A stretch of 64,000 bases of DNA from Marinobacter salsuginis (GCF_009617755.1 NZ_BGZH01000001.1:2356001-2420000), one strand, 5' to 3'. Numbered from the stretch's first letter, positions 25,596 through 35,135 are shown. Numbers and translations are program-made. The notes: generated by a model from the letters alone, not told the origin.

Positions 25596-27863
25596 ATGGC
25601 AAAGGCAGTTACCTCGGGCCACAGGGATTTCGTGTACAGGTTGTCGCTCAACCTTGCCCGCTCGAAGATTGACGAACTCGATGGCTGCATCCACGGGGTT
25701 ATTGCTGAGCTTGGCGATTGGCTTGGATCTGATCGCGCCTACCTGATCAATTTCGAAGAAGCCACCCAGACAATTTCAATCTCCCATGAAATCTGCAGAG
25801 ACGGCGTCACACCCCAACGGGATGCCATTCAAAATGTTCCGAAGGACCGATATCCCTGGCTTATGGAACAGCTTCAGATCCTTCCGGTTCTGGTGATCCC
25901 CGAAGTCGAACAACTTCCCCCCGATGCAGAAGAAGAGAAACTGGAATTCCTTCGTGAAAGTATCCGGAGTCTGGTTCTCATTGGTTTGAAGTTGGAGGAG
26001 CAAGTCAGCGGTATTCTGGGGTTCGATTTTCTTGACCATTCCTGTGCACTGAATCCGGGTACAGAGGATTTTCTGCTCCAGGTAGGCGAAGTTCTGGGGG
26101 CTGCGGTGCACCGACAGATATTGGCCAGTCGCAATGTGCGATTCGAAAACAGCCTCTATCGGTATTCAGACCAGTTTCCGGGGGTTATTTTCCAGTTCAG
26201 GATGTACCCCGACGGGCAAACTACGTTTCCCTTCATCAGTGAAAAAGTGAAGGAGCTGTTCGGACTCACGGCCAATGCACTCAGCTTCGATGCGAAGCCC
26301 CTTTTAGACCTCATTGATCCAGAAGACAAGAAATCCTTCGACGAAGATGTAGATGAATCAAGGCGGCAAATGACGCCGTTTGAAACAAACTTCCGGGCCA
26401 GGAAACAGGACGGAACAACGGCTTGGATGGAAGCGCGGTCGGTTCCTGCCCGGTTGGCCGATGACAGCATGATCTGGCACGGGTACTTCTACGATGTGAG
26501 TGACCGCAAGCAATCGGAATCAGAGATAGAGAAACTGGCGTTCTATGACGCGTTGACGGGCCTTCCAAACCGGCGCTTGTTGCGGGATCGCCTGGCCCAG
26601 GCGTTAACTGGAAGCACCCGGGATCATAACCACGGCGCCCTGGTCTTTATCGATCTGGATCACTTCAAGAACATCAATGACTCGGCGGGCCATATGACAG
26701 GAGATGAGCTGTTGATTCAGGTCGGCAAAAGGCTCAAGCAGACAGTCAGGGAGTGGGATACCGTCGCAAGGCTTGGTGGCGATGAGTTTGTTCTCGTTCT
26801 GAAGGGGTTTCCGGCCGATGATGCCAGCGCTGCGGCCCGTGTGGAAAAGGTCTGTGAGAAAGTCCGGGAAGCACTGAACGAACCCTATGAACTGAATGGC
26901 TTTGAGTACACCGGTACGCCAAGTATTGGTGTCACCCTGTTTTTTGATCACGATGATTCCCTCGAAGAGCTCCTTGGTCAGGCCGACATGGCCATGTTTC
27001 GTGCCAAGGAAGACGGTCGCAACTGCATCCGTTTCTACGATGCCATGATGCAGAAAAAGGTGTCCGAACGCCTGGCCATGGAATCCGACCTTCGACTGGC
27101 CATTCGGAAGAACCAGCTGGCGGTGCACTATCAGGTTCTTGTTGACGAGAAAGGAAAGCCGATAGGTGCCGAGGCGTTGCTTCGGTGGCATTGCCCGGGC
27201 CGCGGCATGGTGTCTCCCGCCGAGTTCATTCCGTTGGCAGAGGAAACGGGCCTCATTGAATCGGTGGGCTACTGGGTACTTGAAGAGGTCATGTCCACGA
27301 TAGCCAGTTGGAAGCAACGCGGCGGTGCTCTGGCACGGCTCCAGGTGTCGGTAAACGTGAGTGCGAGGCAGTTCCATCTGCCGTCTTTTTGCTCAACTGT
27401 GATGGCATTGCTCAGAAAAACGGGTGCATCCCCCAGAAACCTGAAAGTGGAAATTACCGAGAGTGCATTGGCTTACGATCTTGATTTGGTGGAGGAAACA
27501 CTGCGAACCCTGAGAAGCATGGGCATACGCATTTCCCTGGACGATTTCGGCACGGGCTATTCATCCCTTGGTTACCTGAAACGGCTCTCGCTGGATGAGC
27601 TGAAGATTGACCAGGGGTTTGTCCGGGACATCCTTGATGATCCCAATGACGCAGCCATCGCCGAGACTATCCTGGCTCTTGCCTCTGCCCTGAAGTTATC
27701 CGCGGTGGCCGAAGGTGTCGAGACCAAAGGGCAGTTGGAACGCCTGGTGAGCATGGGGTGCACCCGCTTCCAGGGCTACTATTTCAGCCGGCCACTGCCT
27801 GCGACCGAGTTTGAGAGGTTGCTCGAAAAGTCCGGGACAGGTGAGCAAAGAAGGGCTTGGTAG
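25596..27863 (+). CDS. GAF-PAS-GGDEF-EAL c-di-GMP signalling protein
   Basis: 755 residues. A GAF-like sensor (~10-180) and a PAS domain (~190-320, ending WHGYFYDVSDRKQ) precede GGDEF (motif 394-398 intact, LGGDEF) and EAL (E526 in GAEALLRW, DDFGTGYSS near 649, EGVET). Both catalytic signatures look intact, so it could make or break c-di-GMP. The start at 25596 has AAGGAG 9 nt upstream; an ATG at 25563 has no Shine-Dalgarno. Confidence 0.9.
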   Translation: MAKAVTSGHRDFVYRLSLNLARSKIDELDGCIHGVIAELGDWLGSDRAYLINFEEATQTISISHEICRDGVTPQRDAIQNVPKDRYPWLMEQLQILPVLVIPEVEQLPPDAEEEKLEFLRESIRSLVLIGLKLEEQVSGILGFDFLDHSCALNPGTEDFLLQVGEVLGAAVHRQILASRNVRFENSLYRYSDQFPGVIFQFRMYPDGQTTFPFISEKVKELFGLTANALSFDAKPLLDLIDPEDKKSFDEDVDESRRQMTPFETNFRARKQDGTTAWMEARSVPARLADDSMIWHGYFYDVSDRKQSESEIEKLAFYDALTGLPNRRLLRDRLAQALTGSTRDHNHGALVFIDLDHFKNINDSAGHMTGDELLIQVGKRLKQTVREWDTVARLGGDEFVLVLKGFPADDASAAARVEKVCEKVREALNEPYELNGFEYTGTPSIGVTLFFDHDDSLEELLGQADMAMFRAKEDGRNCIRFYDAMMQKKVSERLAMESDLRLAIRKNQLAVHYQVLVDEKGKPIGAEALLRWHCPGRGMVSPAEFIPLAEETGLIESVGYWVLEEVMSTIASWKQRGGALARLQVSVNVSARQFHLPSFCSTVMALLRKTGASPRNLKVEITESALAYDLDLVEETLRTLRSMGIRISLDDFGTGYSSLGYLKRLSLDELKIDQGFVRDILDDPNDAAIAETILALASALKLSAVAEGVETKGQLERLVSMGCTRFQGYYFSRPLPATEFERLLEKSGTGEQRRAW

Positions 27864-27935
27864 TTCGCATCCTATCTGTATAAACTGGGCTCTTGCGTTT
27901 TTCCTGTTTTCAACAATATCGAGAGCAACTCCCCT

Positions 27936-28364
27936 ATGGCAATCTGGACCCGCACCCCCAACCTCGAACAACTGGCCAAATCCAGCGAAAACACCGCCGT
28001 CAGCCACATGGGTATCGAATACCTGGAAATTGGCGATGATTATGTGAAGGGCCGTATGCCCGTGGATGAACGCACAGTCCAGCCGTTTGGCATTCTCCAT
28101 GGAGGAGCATCGGTGTTGCTGGCGGAAACCCTGGGCAGCATGGCGGCCAATTGCTGTCTGAAGGATTCGGAAACCGTTGCGGTTGGGTTGGATATCAACG
28201 CCAACCACATCCGGCCGGTGACCAAAGGCTGGGTGTATGGCACGGCCAGGGCCATCCATATTGGTAGCGCCACTCAGGTATGGGAAATTCTGCTTGAGAA
28301 CGAAGAAGGTAAAACCACCTGTATTTCCCGGCTGACCATGGCGGTAACCAAGCGGCCGGGGTGA
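27936..28364 (+). CDS. PaaI/MenI-type hotdog thioesterase
   Basis: 142 residues with the YdiI/MenI-like signature QPFGILHGGASVLLAETLGS, where the Glu after HGGAS is catalytic. Relatives hydrolyse 1,4-dihydroxy-2-naphthoyl-CoA or other aromatic and acyl-CoAs. It is a monocistronic gene between signalling genes. The true substrate is unknown. Confidence 0.85.
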   Translation: MAIWTRTPNLEQLAKSSENTAVSHMGIEYLEIGDDYVKGRMPVDERTVQPFGILHGGASVLLAETLGSMAANCCLKDSETVAVGLDINANHIRPVTKGWVYGTARAIHIGSATQVWEILLENEEGKTTCISRLTMAVTKRPG

Positions 28365-28390
28365 CTTGTGTGATTTATTCCGGGTGCGGT

Positions 28391-29344
28391 TCAGGGTTTG
28401 ATTCGCACCCGGCCCCTGCCAAGTGCTTTTGACTGATACATGGCGTTATCGGCCCTGGCCAGAAGGTTTTTGAGATCTGGCTCCTCGGGGTGAAGTGCTG
28501 AAATGCCGAAACTGGCAGTTGGCCGGATACGCACGTCACGGTACCGGACTGGCGTTTTCTGCATGAGTTCCAGTAGCCGCTCTGCCAGCTCTGAAGCCTG
28601 AACCGCATGAGCATCGGCAAGGAGGATTGCGAACTCTTCGCCGCCAATGCGTGCCGCAATATCCGCCTCACGTACATTGCTTTCCAGAAGCTGCCCGATG
28701 TGCCGCAACACCTCATCTCCGGCCTCGTGGCCGTGGTTGTCATTGATCTTTTTGAAGTAGTCCAGATCAAACATGATGATCGCCAGGGGCGAGCCGCTCC
28801 TTCGGGATTGCTTCAAAAGCTGGTTGCCCAGTTCGAAAAAGGCTCTCCTGTTTCGAAGACCGGTAAGGTCATCCTCCAAGGCGGCGGCCCGGGCTTTTTC
28901 ATGGGCTTCCTTGAGTGCCAGCTCCATTTCTTTTCGTTCGGTAATGTCGGTAGCGATCTCCAGGCGGACCAGCCGGCCATCTATCCAGGGAATTGCCTGA
29001 TCCCGGCACTGGTACCAGCGTTGGTCCAAGCGGTTCTGGAATTCCCAGATGTGCGGCGGAGACGGGGTGCCTTCGGCATCAATCAAAAGGTGGTTGGTGC
29101 AGAAGTCGCAGGGGCTGGCGCTATCCTGCAGGACTTCCCAGCACTTTCTACCGTCTATGGAACCCCAGATTTTCCGGCCATAAGCATTCATGTACAGAAG
29201 ATCATGGGTTTCAAGGTCTGATACGTAAACCAGGGCGTCCAGGTTGTCGAGCACGGCCCTGAGGCCCTCGGCGGGAGTAACCTCCGAAATGCCACCAGCT
29301 TCTGGCGCGGCAGGAAGATTGAGGGAGGGGATGGCGGATTTCAT
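28391..29344 (-). CDS. PAS-GGDEF diguanylate cyclase
   Basis: 317 residues. The PAS-like domain (~30-140) has a Cys pair, SPCDFCTNH, which also occurs in a subclass of PAS domains preceded by the CWEVLQ block seen here. A GGDEF domain follows with IGGEEF (234-238), so the cyclase should be active. Single gene, convergent with the thioesterase. Confidence 0.87.
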   Translation of the reverse strand: MKSAIPSLNLPAAPEAGGISEVTPAEGLRAVLDNLDALVYVSDLETHDLLYMNAYGRKIWGSIDGRKCWEVLQDSASPCDFCTNHLLIDAEGTPSPPHIWEFQNRLDQRWYQCRDQAIPWIDGRLVRLEIATDITERKEMELALKEAHEKARAAALEDDLTGLRNRRAFFELGNQLLKQSRRSGSPLAIIMFDLDYFKKINDNHGHEAGDEVLRHIGQLLESNVREADIAARIGGEEFAILLADAHAVQASELAERLLELMQKTPVRYRDVRIRPTASFGISALHPEEPDLKNLLARADNAMYQSKALGRGRVRIKP

Positions 29345-29420
29345 GTCTTGTTGTGCCGGAATTTGTTTGCAACGCAGTATAGCAGGGCATTCCCGGTTAG
29401 AAAGTAACAGACTGTCCCTT

Positions 29421-30758
29421 TTATGTGGCGTCAGTGCCCGGGTTTGGCTTGGTTACAATCAGACCCTGGTCAACAAACTCCTGTAGCACGATGTCGTAGG
29501 TGCCGTCAGGGACTTCCCGGGCGATGCGATAGATTTCACCCGCGGCGTCTTCAGGACTGACTTTCAGGTCGACTGTCCGGTAGGGGTTCGTCAGGCTTTT
29601 ATCGGCCTCCCTGACCAGAAGAACGCAGGGCTTCAGCTTGTGCTCTGGCCTGCTCTCCACAACGATGCCAACCTCGCCGTTCACCATTTCCACGATGGAG
29701 CCCGGCGGATACACGCCAATCATCTGGATAAAGGCATCTGCCAGTTCTTCATCGAACTGTGTGCCGCGGTGCTTGTGGATGATTTCCAGCGCCTGCATGG
29801 AGGCCCGACCCTTGTCGTAGATCCGGTTGCTGGTAATGGCATCGTAGGTATCCACCAAACCGATGATCTTGGCAAAGTAGGGGATCTGCTGGGCATGAAG
29901 TCCGCGAGGGTAGCCAGAACCATCCATCCGCTCATGGTGGCTGAATGCGACATCCACGGCGGTATTCAGGGAGTTGCTGGTACCCATCAGGATAGTGCGG
30001 CCGTGGGTGGTGTGGTGACGCATCACGTCGAACTCTTTCGGCGTCAGTGCTCCCGGCTTGTTCAGGATCTCATCGGGAATCCGGGTCTTGCCGACATCGT
30101 GGAGCAGGCCACACAGGGCCAGATTGCGGATTTCTCCTTCAAGCAATCCCAGATGCTTGCCAAAGGCCGCCGCCAGAATGGACACGTTGATGCAATGCTC
30201 GGCGGTGTATTCATCCTGGTGCTTGATTTTTGTGAGTAACAACAGCGCGTTTTCATTGCGGAGGACGCTTTCCACGCAGTGGTTTACCACTGTCCGGGCA
30301 TTGTTAAGGTCCAGTGTGCGGCCCACCCTAAGGCCCGACATGATGGACTTGGCGGTCTTCTGAGCCTCTTCGAAGCGTATGATCGCGGTTTCCATCTCCC
30401 GGCCAGCGTCGATCTTGTTGATGTATCGAACGCGCTTTCGGGGTGGTACAGATTTAGGAGGATTGTGCACCGGTACGGTCGTCTGTTTCCTGCGGAAGAG
30501 TCCCATCAGGCCTGAAGGCTTTCGCCCGTGGCCGTTACCGTGTTGTGGAAGCGGTGCCCCATCGATACGTCCTTCAATGAAGACAAATTCGCACTGTGCC
30601 CGCAGCGCATCAATCTCCGTCTGGTCACGAATAACAAACCCCTGAATCAGGAAGTCCGTATCTTCCCAGGGGCGGTCCAGGCGTGTGACGTGCATGCCGA
30701 TGGCGAGTTCTGACACGTCGATCTGGCTTTCAACAATTTCCTGATGGGGTGCACTCAT
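29421..30758 (-). CDS. HD-GYP c-di-GMP phosphodiesterase with N-terminal DUF3391
   Basis: 445 residues. The N-terminus (ESQIDVSELAIGMHVTRLDRPW) is the DUF3391 domain usual in this family. The HD domain has LLHDVGKTRIPDEIL (H and D near 220-221), then HHERMDGSGYPRGL with the GYP signature. It hydrolyses c-di-GMP to GMP via pGpG. With the GGDEF-EAL and PAS-GGDEF genes it forms a local group of turnover enzymes. Confidence 0.9.
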   Translation of the reverse strand: MSAPHQEIVESQIDVSELAIGMHVTRLDRPWEDTDFLIQGFVIRDQTEIDALRAQCEFVFIEGRIDGAPLPQHGNGHGRKPSGLMGLFRRKQTTVPVHNPPKSVPPRKRVRYINKIDAGREMETAIIRFEEAQKTAKSIMSGLRVGRTLDLNNARTVVNHCVESVLRNENALLLLTKIKHQDEYTAEHCINVSILAAAFGKHLGLLEGEIRNLALCGLLHDVGKTRIPDEILNKPGALTPKEFDVMRHHTTHGRTILMGTSNSLNTAVDVAFSHHERMDGSGYPRGLHAQQIPYFAKIIGLVDTYDAITSNRIYDKGRASMQALEIIHKHRGTQFDEELADAFIQMIGVYPPGSIVEMVNGEVGIVVESRPEHKLKPCVLLVREADKSLTNPYRTVDLKVSPEDAAGEIYRIAREVPDGTYDIVLQEFVDQGLIVTKPNPGTDAT

Positions 30759-30921
30759 ACTCTAATCCTGAATCCCTGGAGCACTATTTTGAGGCAAAAT
30801 CGCTCTAACAGGATGGACCGGATTGCAAAATCTGGTCAAATAATGTTCATTCAATGCATTGGCGAACAAGTTCGCCGGTGTTGCGTTGCCGGGCAAGGAG
30901 TCGGTCAGAGGGATTTTTCCA

Positions 30922-31602
30922 ATGAATGACCATCGTTCCTTTCATCTGTGGTGGCTGGCTCTGGCAGCGGCTCTTATTCCGCTGTTGACCATACACACCA
31001 CGTTTACCGTATCGGTGCTGGAAGGGTATGTGGAGCTGTGCAACCCCTACTGGGATAGCTGTACCAGCATCAGTCGTACCGGCCGTCACGGAACATCTTA
31101 CTTCATTTTCAAAGGTACCATGCTGCCGGCGGCCTTGCTCGGGATTCTGTTCTGGTGGCTCAACGGCCGGTGGTTGCGCCAGCTCGGCGTACATTCGTCC
31201 GGGGTTGCCTGGATCCCGTGGCTGGGTATGGTGGCCAGTGTGTCGCTTGCCGCCTATACCCTGGCGCTGGGCCATGCCGGCGACGGCTTCAATCTGGTCC
31301 GCCGTGTTGGTGTGGTTCTGTATTTTTCGCTCACCTTCATCTGTGAGTTGCTGGTTAGCGCCGGCTTGCGCAGCCATCCACTTTGGAAACACACGGGCAT
31401 GAGGCTGTTGAATCTCTGCCAACTGACCCTCGCTGTGGGGATTCTTTCAGTGATCCTGAATGGCGTGGCCCCGGAGTTCTATAGCCGCAAGGACGATGCT
31501 TTCGAGTGGATCCTGGCTTTCCTGATCAACGCCAATGCCATCTGGCTGGCGCTGCTCTGGCGCAAGAATCGGTTCCGTGTCCGGCTCTGGGCCGATTCCT
31601 AA
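30922..31602 (+). CDS. Frag1/DRAM/Sfk1-like multispan membrane protein
   Basis: 226 residues with about five or six hydrophobic segments. The first loop contains CNPYWDSCTSISRTGRHG, resembling the Frag1/DRAM family luminal loop. The bacterial function is not known. ATG 30922 follows AGGG. The 3' end overlaps the convergent TauE/SafE gene by 4 nt. Confidence 0.65.
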   Translation: MNDHRSFHLWWLALAAALIPLLTIHTTFTVSVLEGYVELCNPYWDSCTSISRTGRHGTSYFIFKGTMLPAALLGILFWWLNGRWLRQLGVHSSGVAWIPWLGMVASVSLAAYTLALGHAGDGFNLVRRVGVVLYFSLTFICELLVSAGLRSHPLWKHTGMRLLNLCQLTLAVGILSVILNGVAPEFYSRKDDAFEWILAFLINANAIWLALLWRKNRFRVRLWADS

Positions 31603-32330
31603 AGCGAGAGCAGGCCGCGAATAAGGGCTGCGGTTCCGGCGATGGCCGCGATACCGAGAATGACCGGGCGAAGGCCTTCAAAGGGCATGCGGTTGACGAG
31701 TTTGCCGGACAGCCAGAAGCCCAGGAATACGCCAGGGAAGGTCAATGCGAACAGGAACAACTCCCGGGTGCCCAGGTAGCCGGAGGCGAGCAGGCCAGAC
31801 AGACTCAAGACGCTGGCCGCCAGAAAGAACGCGGACATATTGGCCCTGACCAGAGGCCCCTTTTCATTCTGGTAAATCAATGCGATCGGTGGTCCACCCA
31901 CCGCGGTAATCGTGCCCATATAGGTCGAGGCGGCTCCGGCCATCACACTGTTTCGGGCGTTCAGCGCTGGCTTGAGCCCACCAATGCTGAGCGCTACCCC
32001 CGCGAGAATCAGAACACCAAAAATCAGCTCGAAGCCCGCCGTCGAGATCACCAGCAATGTCAGAGCCGCCAGAATTGCGCCGACCACTCCGCCCACAATG
32101 GCAAAGCGTACTTCCCGGACCTGCAATGCGCCTCGATTGCGTATCAGCATGAAGACAGTAAGCAGAGTGGCATTCAGTATCAGGGGGCCAGGAACGAACA
32201 CCGGGCTGATCAGAAAAAGCAATGGCGCAGCCAGTGTACCAATGCCATAGCCGGCCACGCCCTGCAGGCAGGCCCCGGCTAGAATGGCAAGGTTGGCCAG
32301 AAGAATCTGTAACAGCGATACATCCGTCAA
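31599..32330 (-). CDS. TauE/SafE family anion permease
   Basis: 243 residues, highly hydrophobic with about eight membrane segments. It has the twin repeat pattern of the family (AGACLQGVAGYGIGTLAAPLL near the start and a related block in the second half). TauE/SafE proteins export or import sulfite, sulfoacetate and related organic anions. The substrate is not readable here, and no sulfur genes are adjacent apart from the rhodanese about 600 bp away. Confidence 0.83.
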   Translation of the reverse strand: MTDVSLLQILLANLAILAGACLQGVAGYGIGTLAAPLLFLISPVFVPGPLILNATLLTVFMLIRNRGALQVREVRFAIVGGVVGAILAALTLLVISTAGFELIFGVLILAGVALSIGGLKPALNARNSVMAGAASTYMGTITAVGGPPIALIYQNEKGPLVRANMSAFFLAASVLSLSGLLASGYLGTRELFLFALTFPGVFLGFWLSGKLVNRMPFEGLRPVILGIAAIAGTAALIRGLLSL

Positions 32331-32429
32331 AGGAAATCACCAGGAAGTCGTTGGAAAAGGCCGGAGCAGTACCGGTCAGATATTGATACACTGCGGGGCC
32401 AGGAGCAAAGTCGAAAAGAATGATCCCCG

Positions 32430-32888
32430 ATGATCCAGCAGCCTGAACACCAAAGTTGCCCCTGTGGCAGCGGCAAATCCTACCCTGAATGCTGCCAGTC
32501 CTTCCATCAGGGTAAACCGGCTCCGTCTCCGGAGGCACTGATGCGGTCCCGTTACGCAGCATTTGTTCTCCATCTTCCGGAATACCTGCGCGCCACCTGG
32601 CATCAGAGCGCACGACCGGACACGCTCGACCTAAAAGATTCGCCGGACTGGACCGGCCTGCAGATCCTGGACACCAGTGAGTCGGGCAATCGCGGCACGG
32701 TTCATTTCCGAGCGCTCTACCGCCTGGCTAAGGGCTGGGGCTTTCTCGAAGAAAATTCCGATTTCGTTCAGGAGCAGGGCCGCTGGTATTACCTTCGAGG
32801 CGATACCAGCGAGGGCCAGTTAAAGCCCGGTCGGAACGATCCCTGCCCCTGTGGCAGTGGCCGGAAGTACAAGGCCTGCTGCCTGTAG
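32430..32888 (+). CDS. YchJ-like SEC-C motif protein (UPF0225)
   Basis: 152 residues with two SEC-C zinc motifs, one at each end (CPCGSGKSYPECC and CPCGSGRKYKACC). The middle (ALMRSRYAAFVLHLPEYLRATW) is a cystatin/NTF2-like YchJ domain. The family is conserved, but its function is not established. It may bind the translation or secretion machinery through the zinc motifs, by analogy with SecA. Confidence 0.9.
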   Translation: MIQQPEHQSCPCGSGKSYPECCQSFHQGKPAPSPEALMRSRYAAFVLHLPEYLRATWHQSARPDTLDLKDSPDWTGLQILDTSESGNRGTVHFRALYRLAKGWGFLEENSDFVQEQGRWYYLRGDTSEGQLKPGRNDPCPCGSGRKYKACCL

Positions 32889-32895
32889 GCGCCCA

Positions 32896-33276
32896 TTACT
32901 CGAACGAGGGCAGTTCCGGCTTGGCGACCGGTTTGTCGGCTTCCTGCCAGGCATCGAATCCACCGGCGATGGACTGCACATGCATGTAGCCCATTTCCTT
33001 CAGGGCCTTGGCGCTCAGGGCGGCTCGCCCGGATGTCTTGCAGTAGCAGACAATGTTCATGTCGCGGCTCTCAAACGCCGGATCGTTGGTAAACTTGAAC
33101 TCCAGCAAACCGCGGGAAATGTTCACCGCGCCCGGAATATGGCCAGCCCGGTATTCATCCGCATCACGCACATCCAGCAGAAGATCGGCATTCCTGATGG
33201 CATCGTCCGCCTGATCCAGGGGCACTTCCTGGATTTCTTTCCTGGCGGCTTCTACAAGGTCATGGGCAGTTTTCAT
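32896..33276 (-). CDS. Single-domain rhodanese
   Basis: 126 residues with the rhodanese fold and active-site loop VCYCKTSGRAALSA. The second Cys of CYC is the expected persulfide-carrying residue. It probably transfers sulfane sulfur to thiols or cyanide. Start 33276 (MKTAHDLVEA) has GAGGAGC upstream; an ATG at 33291 lies further out. Confidence 0.87.
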   Translation of the reverse strand: MKTAHDLVEAARKEIQEVPLDQADDAIRNADLLLDVRDADEYRAGHIPGAVNISRGLLEFKFTNDPAFESRDMNIVCYCKTSGRAALSAKALKEMGYMHVQSIAGGFDAWQEADKPVAKPELPSFE

Positions 33277-33359
33277 AGCTGAGCTCCTCAAACTGATGGA
33301 ATAAGGTTATGCCTCAGGATAAGGGTTCGACCGCCGAGCGTCACTCCGCATATGTACGA

Positions 33360-33734
33360 TTAAGCCGCCTCGTTGTCACCGAAGGCACAGGCGTATTTCC
33401 GTTCATACCGCTTGTCTGCCCATCTCCCGTAGATACGCGAGGCAATCTGGAAAATGCCGGGCCACAGCAGGGGCTTGAACAGAAAGCCATAGGGCGTGTG
33501 GGACCAGGCCCGAACGTTTGCAGGCAAGCCGATGACCCATTCCCCGGTCCAGGTCATCAGGTGCAGGCGTCGCAGCAGAGTTTCATGGCTCGGCAAATTG
33601 CCGCTGCCATCACGCTGTTCGTGGATGTCTGCGAAGATGAGATTGCCACGCTGCAGTTTGCGCAAGGTGCGAATCTCCTTGGCACACAGTGGGCATTGTC
33701 CGTCGTAAAACAGGGTGTCATAACGGGGCTCCAT
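33360..33734 (-). CDS. DCC/DUF393 family thiol-disulfide oxidoreductase-like protein
   Basis: 124 residues starting TLFYDGQCPLCAKEIRTL, the YDGxCxxC signature of the DCC (DUF393) family. The family is predicted to be thioredoxin-like; its function is unproven. The start at 33734 follows GGAGGACTTG inside the end of the SixA-CHAD gene, with 17 nt overlap, so the two are coupled. Confidence 0.85.
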   Translation of the reverse strand: MEPRYDTLFYDGQCPLCAKEIRTLRKLQRGNLIFADIHEQRDGSGNLPSHETLLRRLHLMTWTGEWVIGLPANVRAWSHTPYGFLFKPLLWPGIFQIASRIYGRWADKRYERKYACAFGDNEAA

Positions 33735-35070
33735 CAAGTCCTCCAAGGGTCAGAATCTGTTTCCGGGCGTCCACTTTGCGCTCTTCCAGGGTTTCCAGAA
33801 TCCCGTCGAGGGCGGCGGGTAAGACCTCCGGGGCCGCCTTGTGGAACTGGTCAAGCAGTTCGATCTGAACATGTAGATCCTGGAAGCGGCCATACAGCTT
33901 TTGGCGTGCTTTCATCGTTTTCAGCTCGGACTTCCAGGTTTTCGAGTCCAGCTCCATCAGGTAACGGATTCGCTTGAGTTGCTTGCGAAGCCGATGAATA
34001 TCCTCATCCGGGGAGGTATGCATCAGCTCAGCGGTCAATTTGTTGAACCCTTTTATACGGCTCTCCACCGCCTTTCGGATGTCTTTTGCCCTCAGCGTCT
34101 CCGCCAACTTCTGGAACTTTCGGGACTCAATGAGGTTCAGCCAGTGCTCCATGCTGTCGTGATAGCGCTTGCTCTGCAGGCGCTTGACCAGTTTTTTGTG
34201 GCGGTTGGCGGCTTCCTGTTCGAACCAGATCTGCAGGGCTGCCCGGATTTCCGAATTGTCGCCACACAATTCAGGCAAGTCCTGGAGAAAAACATGCAGA
34301 TCGCGTAACGGTCCCGTCGCACGGGCATGACGTTTCAGGGTTTTAACCGCTTTTGCCAGCGTCTTGTCACCGGTCACTTCCTGCACCGATTCGGCAATGG
34401 CCCGGCTGCGCCGAATCGCAATCCGGTATTGGTGCAGGAATTCGTCGTCCAGGCCCAGGATAACGCCACGCTCCAGTTGCCATAGCCGATCATGTTGGTG
34501 GTGAAGGGCCTTGGGGATGTCCCTTGCCGGGTCGTCTCCCTCGGTTCTGGCTTTCTTTTTAAGTTTCCGTTCGAAGTGGGCATAGCTGTAATCCTGTGGC
34601 GTCATCAGAGCCACCAGCTTGCCCTTGCCCCGGTCTAGCTGGTGCCAATGTTTGATCGGGAGGCGGATGTGAATGAAGCTGGCGGTGGGTAGCTGTTCGG
34701 GAGGTTGTTTTAACAGCCACTGGGCCAGTTCCAGCAGGGCCGGATTGTGACCTACAAGCATAACCTGGGCATCTTCTTCCCGCTCTTTCAGCCAGGCAAT
34801 CAACCGACGGTAGTCAAACGTATAGAGCTCGCTTTGAGTGTGCCAGTGCTCGGGCATAACAGGCTCGGGCATGGCCCCCTCGAGGGTCGCCAGGGCACGG
34901 GTGGCGTTACTGCAGTAAATCTCACCTTGCAGGGCGCCTGCAGCCTTCAGTGCCTTGCCCAGCGGAGCCAGCTGGCTTTCACCCCGGGCATTGAGAGGGC
35001 GCTCATGGTCGCACAGAGACTCATCAGCCCAGCTGGATTTGGCGTGGCGAACCAGAAACAGGTGCTTCAT
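33718..35070 (-). CDS. SixA-type histidine phosphatase fused to a CHAD domain
   Basis: 450 residues. Residues 1-~155 are a histidine phosphatase of the SixA type (MKHLFLVRHAKSSW with R8-H9, and MLVGHNPALLELAQWL). From ~185 to ~430 is a CHAD domain, alpha-helical and very rich in Lys, Arg and His, with the repeated signature helices RIAIRRSRAIAE and RLRKQLKRIRYLMEL. CHAD domains bind polyphosphate, and SixA removes phosphate from histidines. The fusion suggests a phosphatase tied to polyphosphate or acting on it (inference). Confidence 0.88.
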   Translation of the reverse strand: MKHLFLVRHAKSSWADESLCDHERPLNARGESQLAPLGKALKAAGALQGEIYCSNATRALATLEGAMPEPVMPEHWHTQSELYTFDYRRLIAWLKEREEDAQVMLVGHNPALLELAQWLLKQPPEQLPTASFIHIRLPIKHWHQLDRGKGKLVALMTPQDYSYAHFERKLKKKARTEGDDPARDIPKALHHQHDRLWQLERGVILGLDDEFLHQYRIAIRRSRAIAESVQEVTGDKTLAKAVKTLKRHARATGPLRDLHVFLQDLPELCGDNSEIRAALQIWFEQEAANRHKKLVKRLQSKRYHDSMEHWLNLIESRKFQKLAETLRAKDIRKAVESRIKGFNKLTAELMHTSPDEDIHRLRKQLKRIRYLMELDSKTWKSELKTMKARQKLYGRFQDLHVQIELLDQFHKAAPEVLPAALDGILETLEERKVDARKQILTLGGLDGAPL

Positions 35071-35109
35071 TGGCCTACCTTCGTAGTGGTCCTTTAGTCT
35101 AACGCTTGC

Positions 35110-35135
35110 TCAAGACATTTTCGTTACTGCCGATA
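35110..35135 (+). promoter_or_regulatory. Sigma-28 (FliA) promoter of the chemoreceptor gene
   Basis: TCAAG (35110-35114), 14 nt spacer, GCCGATA (35129-35135) matches the Pseudomonas-type FliA consensus TCAAG-N14-GCCGATA. It implies expression with late flagellar genes and a leader of about 150 nt before the MCP start. Confidence 0.6.
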
